In this document: positions 63,894 to 64,000 of the stretch, piece by piece | Layout of the letters: each line of letters starts with the position of its first letter | Numbering within the stretch: the stretch's first letter is position 1 | NCBI RefSeq assembly: GCF_000378625.1 | Contig: NZ_KB905161.1 | Location: forward strand, 368,244 to 432,243 | Origin: Colwellia piezophila ATCC BAA-637 | GTDB lineage: Bacteria > Pseudomonadota > Gammaproteobacteria > Enterobacterales > Alteromonadaceae | Direction: 5' to 3' | Length of the DNA stretch: 64,000 bases | Program-made: the position numbers and the translations under genes | The notes under the pieces: model-generated | What the model was told of the DNA's origin: nothing | What the model saw: only the letters and a program-made list of their open reading frames with translations | Databases searched by the model: none

Positions 63894-64000
63894 TTAGTGC
63901 AAGTGGGTAGGAGTGATGACTTCTACTCTATTTCGCCCTTTTTCCTTGGCTTGATACATAGCCTTATCGGCATCATTAATTAATTGCTCTAAGTTTTTAT
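63894..64000 (-). CDS. GGDEF-domain protein (3' end only)
   Basis: Only the last 34 codons are in the window; the gene runs off the right edge. The residues LEQLINDADKAMYQAKEKGRNRVEV are the C-terminal end of a GGDEF diguanylate cyclase domain. The N-terminal architecture cannot be seen. Together with a 200-bp empty stretch before it, it begins the next gene block. Confidence 0.85.
   Translation of the reverse strand, partial: KNLEQLINDADKAMYQAKEKGRNRVEVITPTHLH

Noticed and set aside
1-64000. CRISPR array
   Set aside because: No regularly spaced identical 24-40 bp repeats with unique spacers are present. The tandem arrays at 45.7 and 53 kb have no spacers.

Overview
The window looks like chromosomal DNA of a marine, probably psychrophilic gammaproteobacterium close to Colwellia (Alteromonadales). 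The evidence is low GC content, an lptG-lptF / pepA-holC-valS order, an nrdR-ribD-ribE-ribBA cluster, a bolA / yajG / ampG neighbourhood, FabV as enoyl-ACP reductase, a FadR-type box before fadL and an ArgR gene with its ARG box. The species name is an inference from gene order and protein style.

Layout. 1-6.6 kb: a truncated CadC-like membrane regulator followed by a three-gene ABC exporter (HlyD/MacA-like adaptor, LolD/MacB-like ATPase, long FtsX-type permease). 6.73-15.2 kb: an integrated island of about 8.4 kb in a tRNA-Leu(CAA) gene. It carries a tyrosine integrase, an AbiH-family gene translationally coupled to it, a retron locus (promoter, structured leader, a 47-residue cationic Trp-rich peptide, XRE regulator, retron reverse transcriptase), a dif-like 28-bp site next to a short Xer-like recombinase, an HUH endonuclease and several small unknown genes. 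The island splits the host tRNA at the anticodon loop, and a complete tRNA-Leu with its own terminator lies inside the inferred right end.

15.4-20.5 kb: a TetR-controlled RND efflux pair with two palindromic operators. 20.7-29.8 kb: RDD membrane protein, lptFG (LPS export), pepA, holC, valS and a cold-shock gene. 30-38.7 kb: two PepSY membrane proteins, a divergent pyroglutamyl-peptidase-like protein, riboflavin genes interrupted by a 226-bp MITE, nrdR and glyA. 39.2-46.3 kb: an ECF sigma factor with a membrane partner, an ABC-2 exporter, an S33 peptidase, an EF-hand protein, a hemolysin III homologue and a small envelope protein. 46.4-56.9 kb: fabV, bolA, rlmG, yajG, a cyclophilin, ampG, yacL with decayed tandem copies of its 3' end, an FAH-family gene, fadL and argR. 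57.3-64 kb: S46 peptidase, small envelope proteins, cupin, PhyH-family oxygenase, a P-loop kinase-like protein, a second MITE copy, an exported methyltransferase-like protein and the end of a GGDEF gene.

The most interesting part is the tRNA-Leu island. It combines two apparent anti-phage modules (AbiH and a retron with a probable tiny toxic effector), an integration layout in which the element seems to destroy its target tRNA and supply a replacement, and a right half (HUH Rep, Xer-like recombinase, dif-like site) that looks derived from a rolling-circle element or an Xer-exploiting phage satellite.
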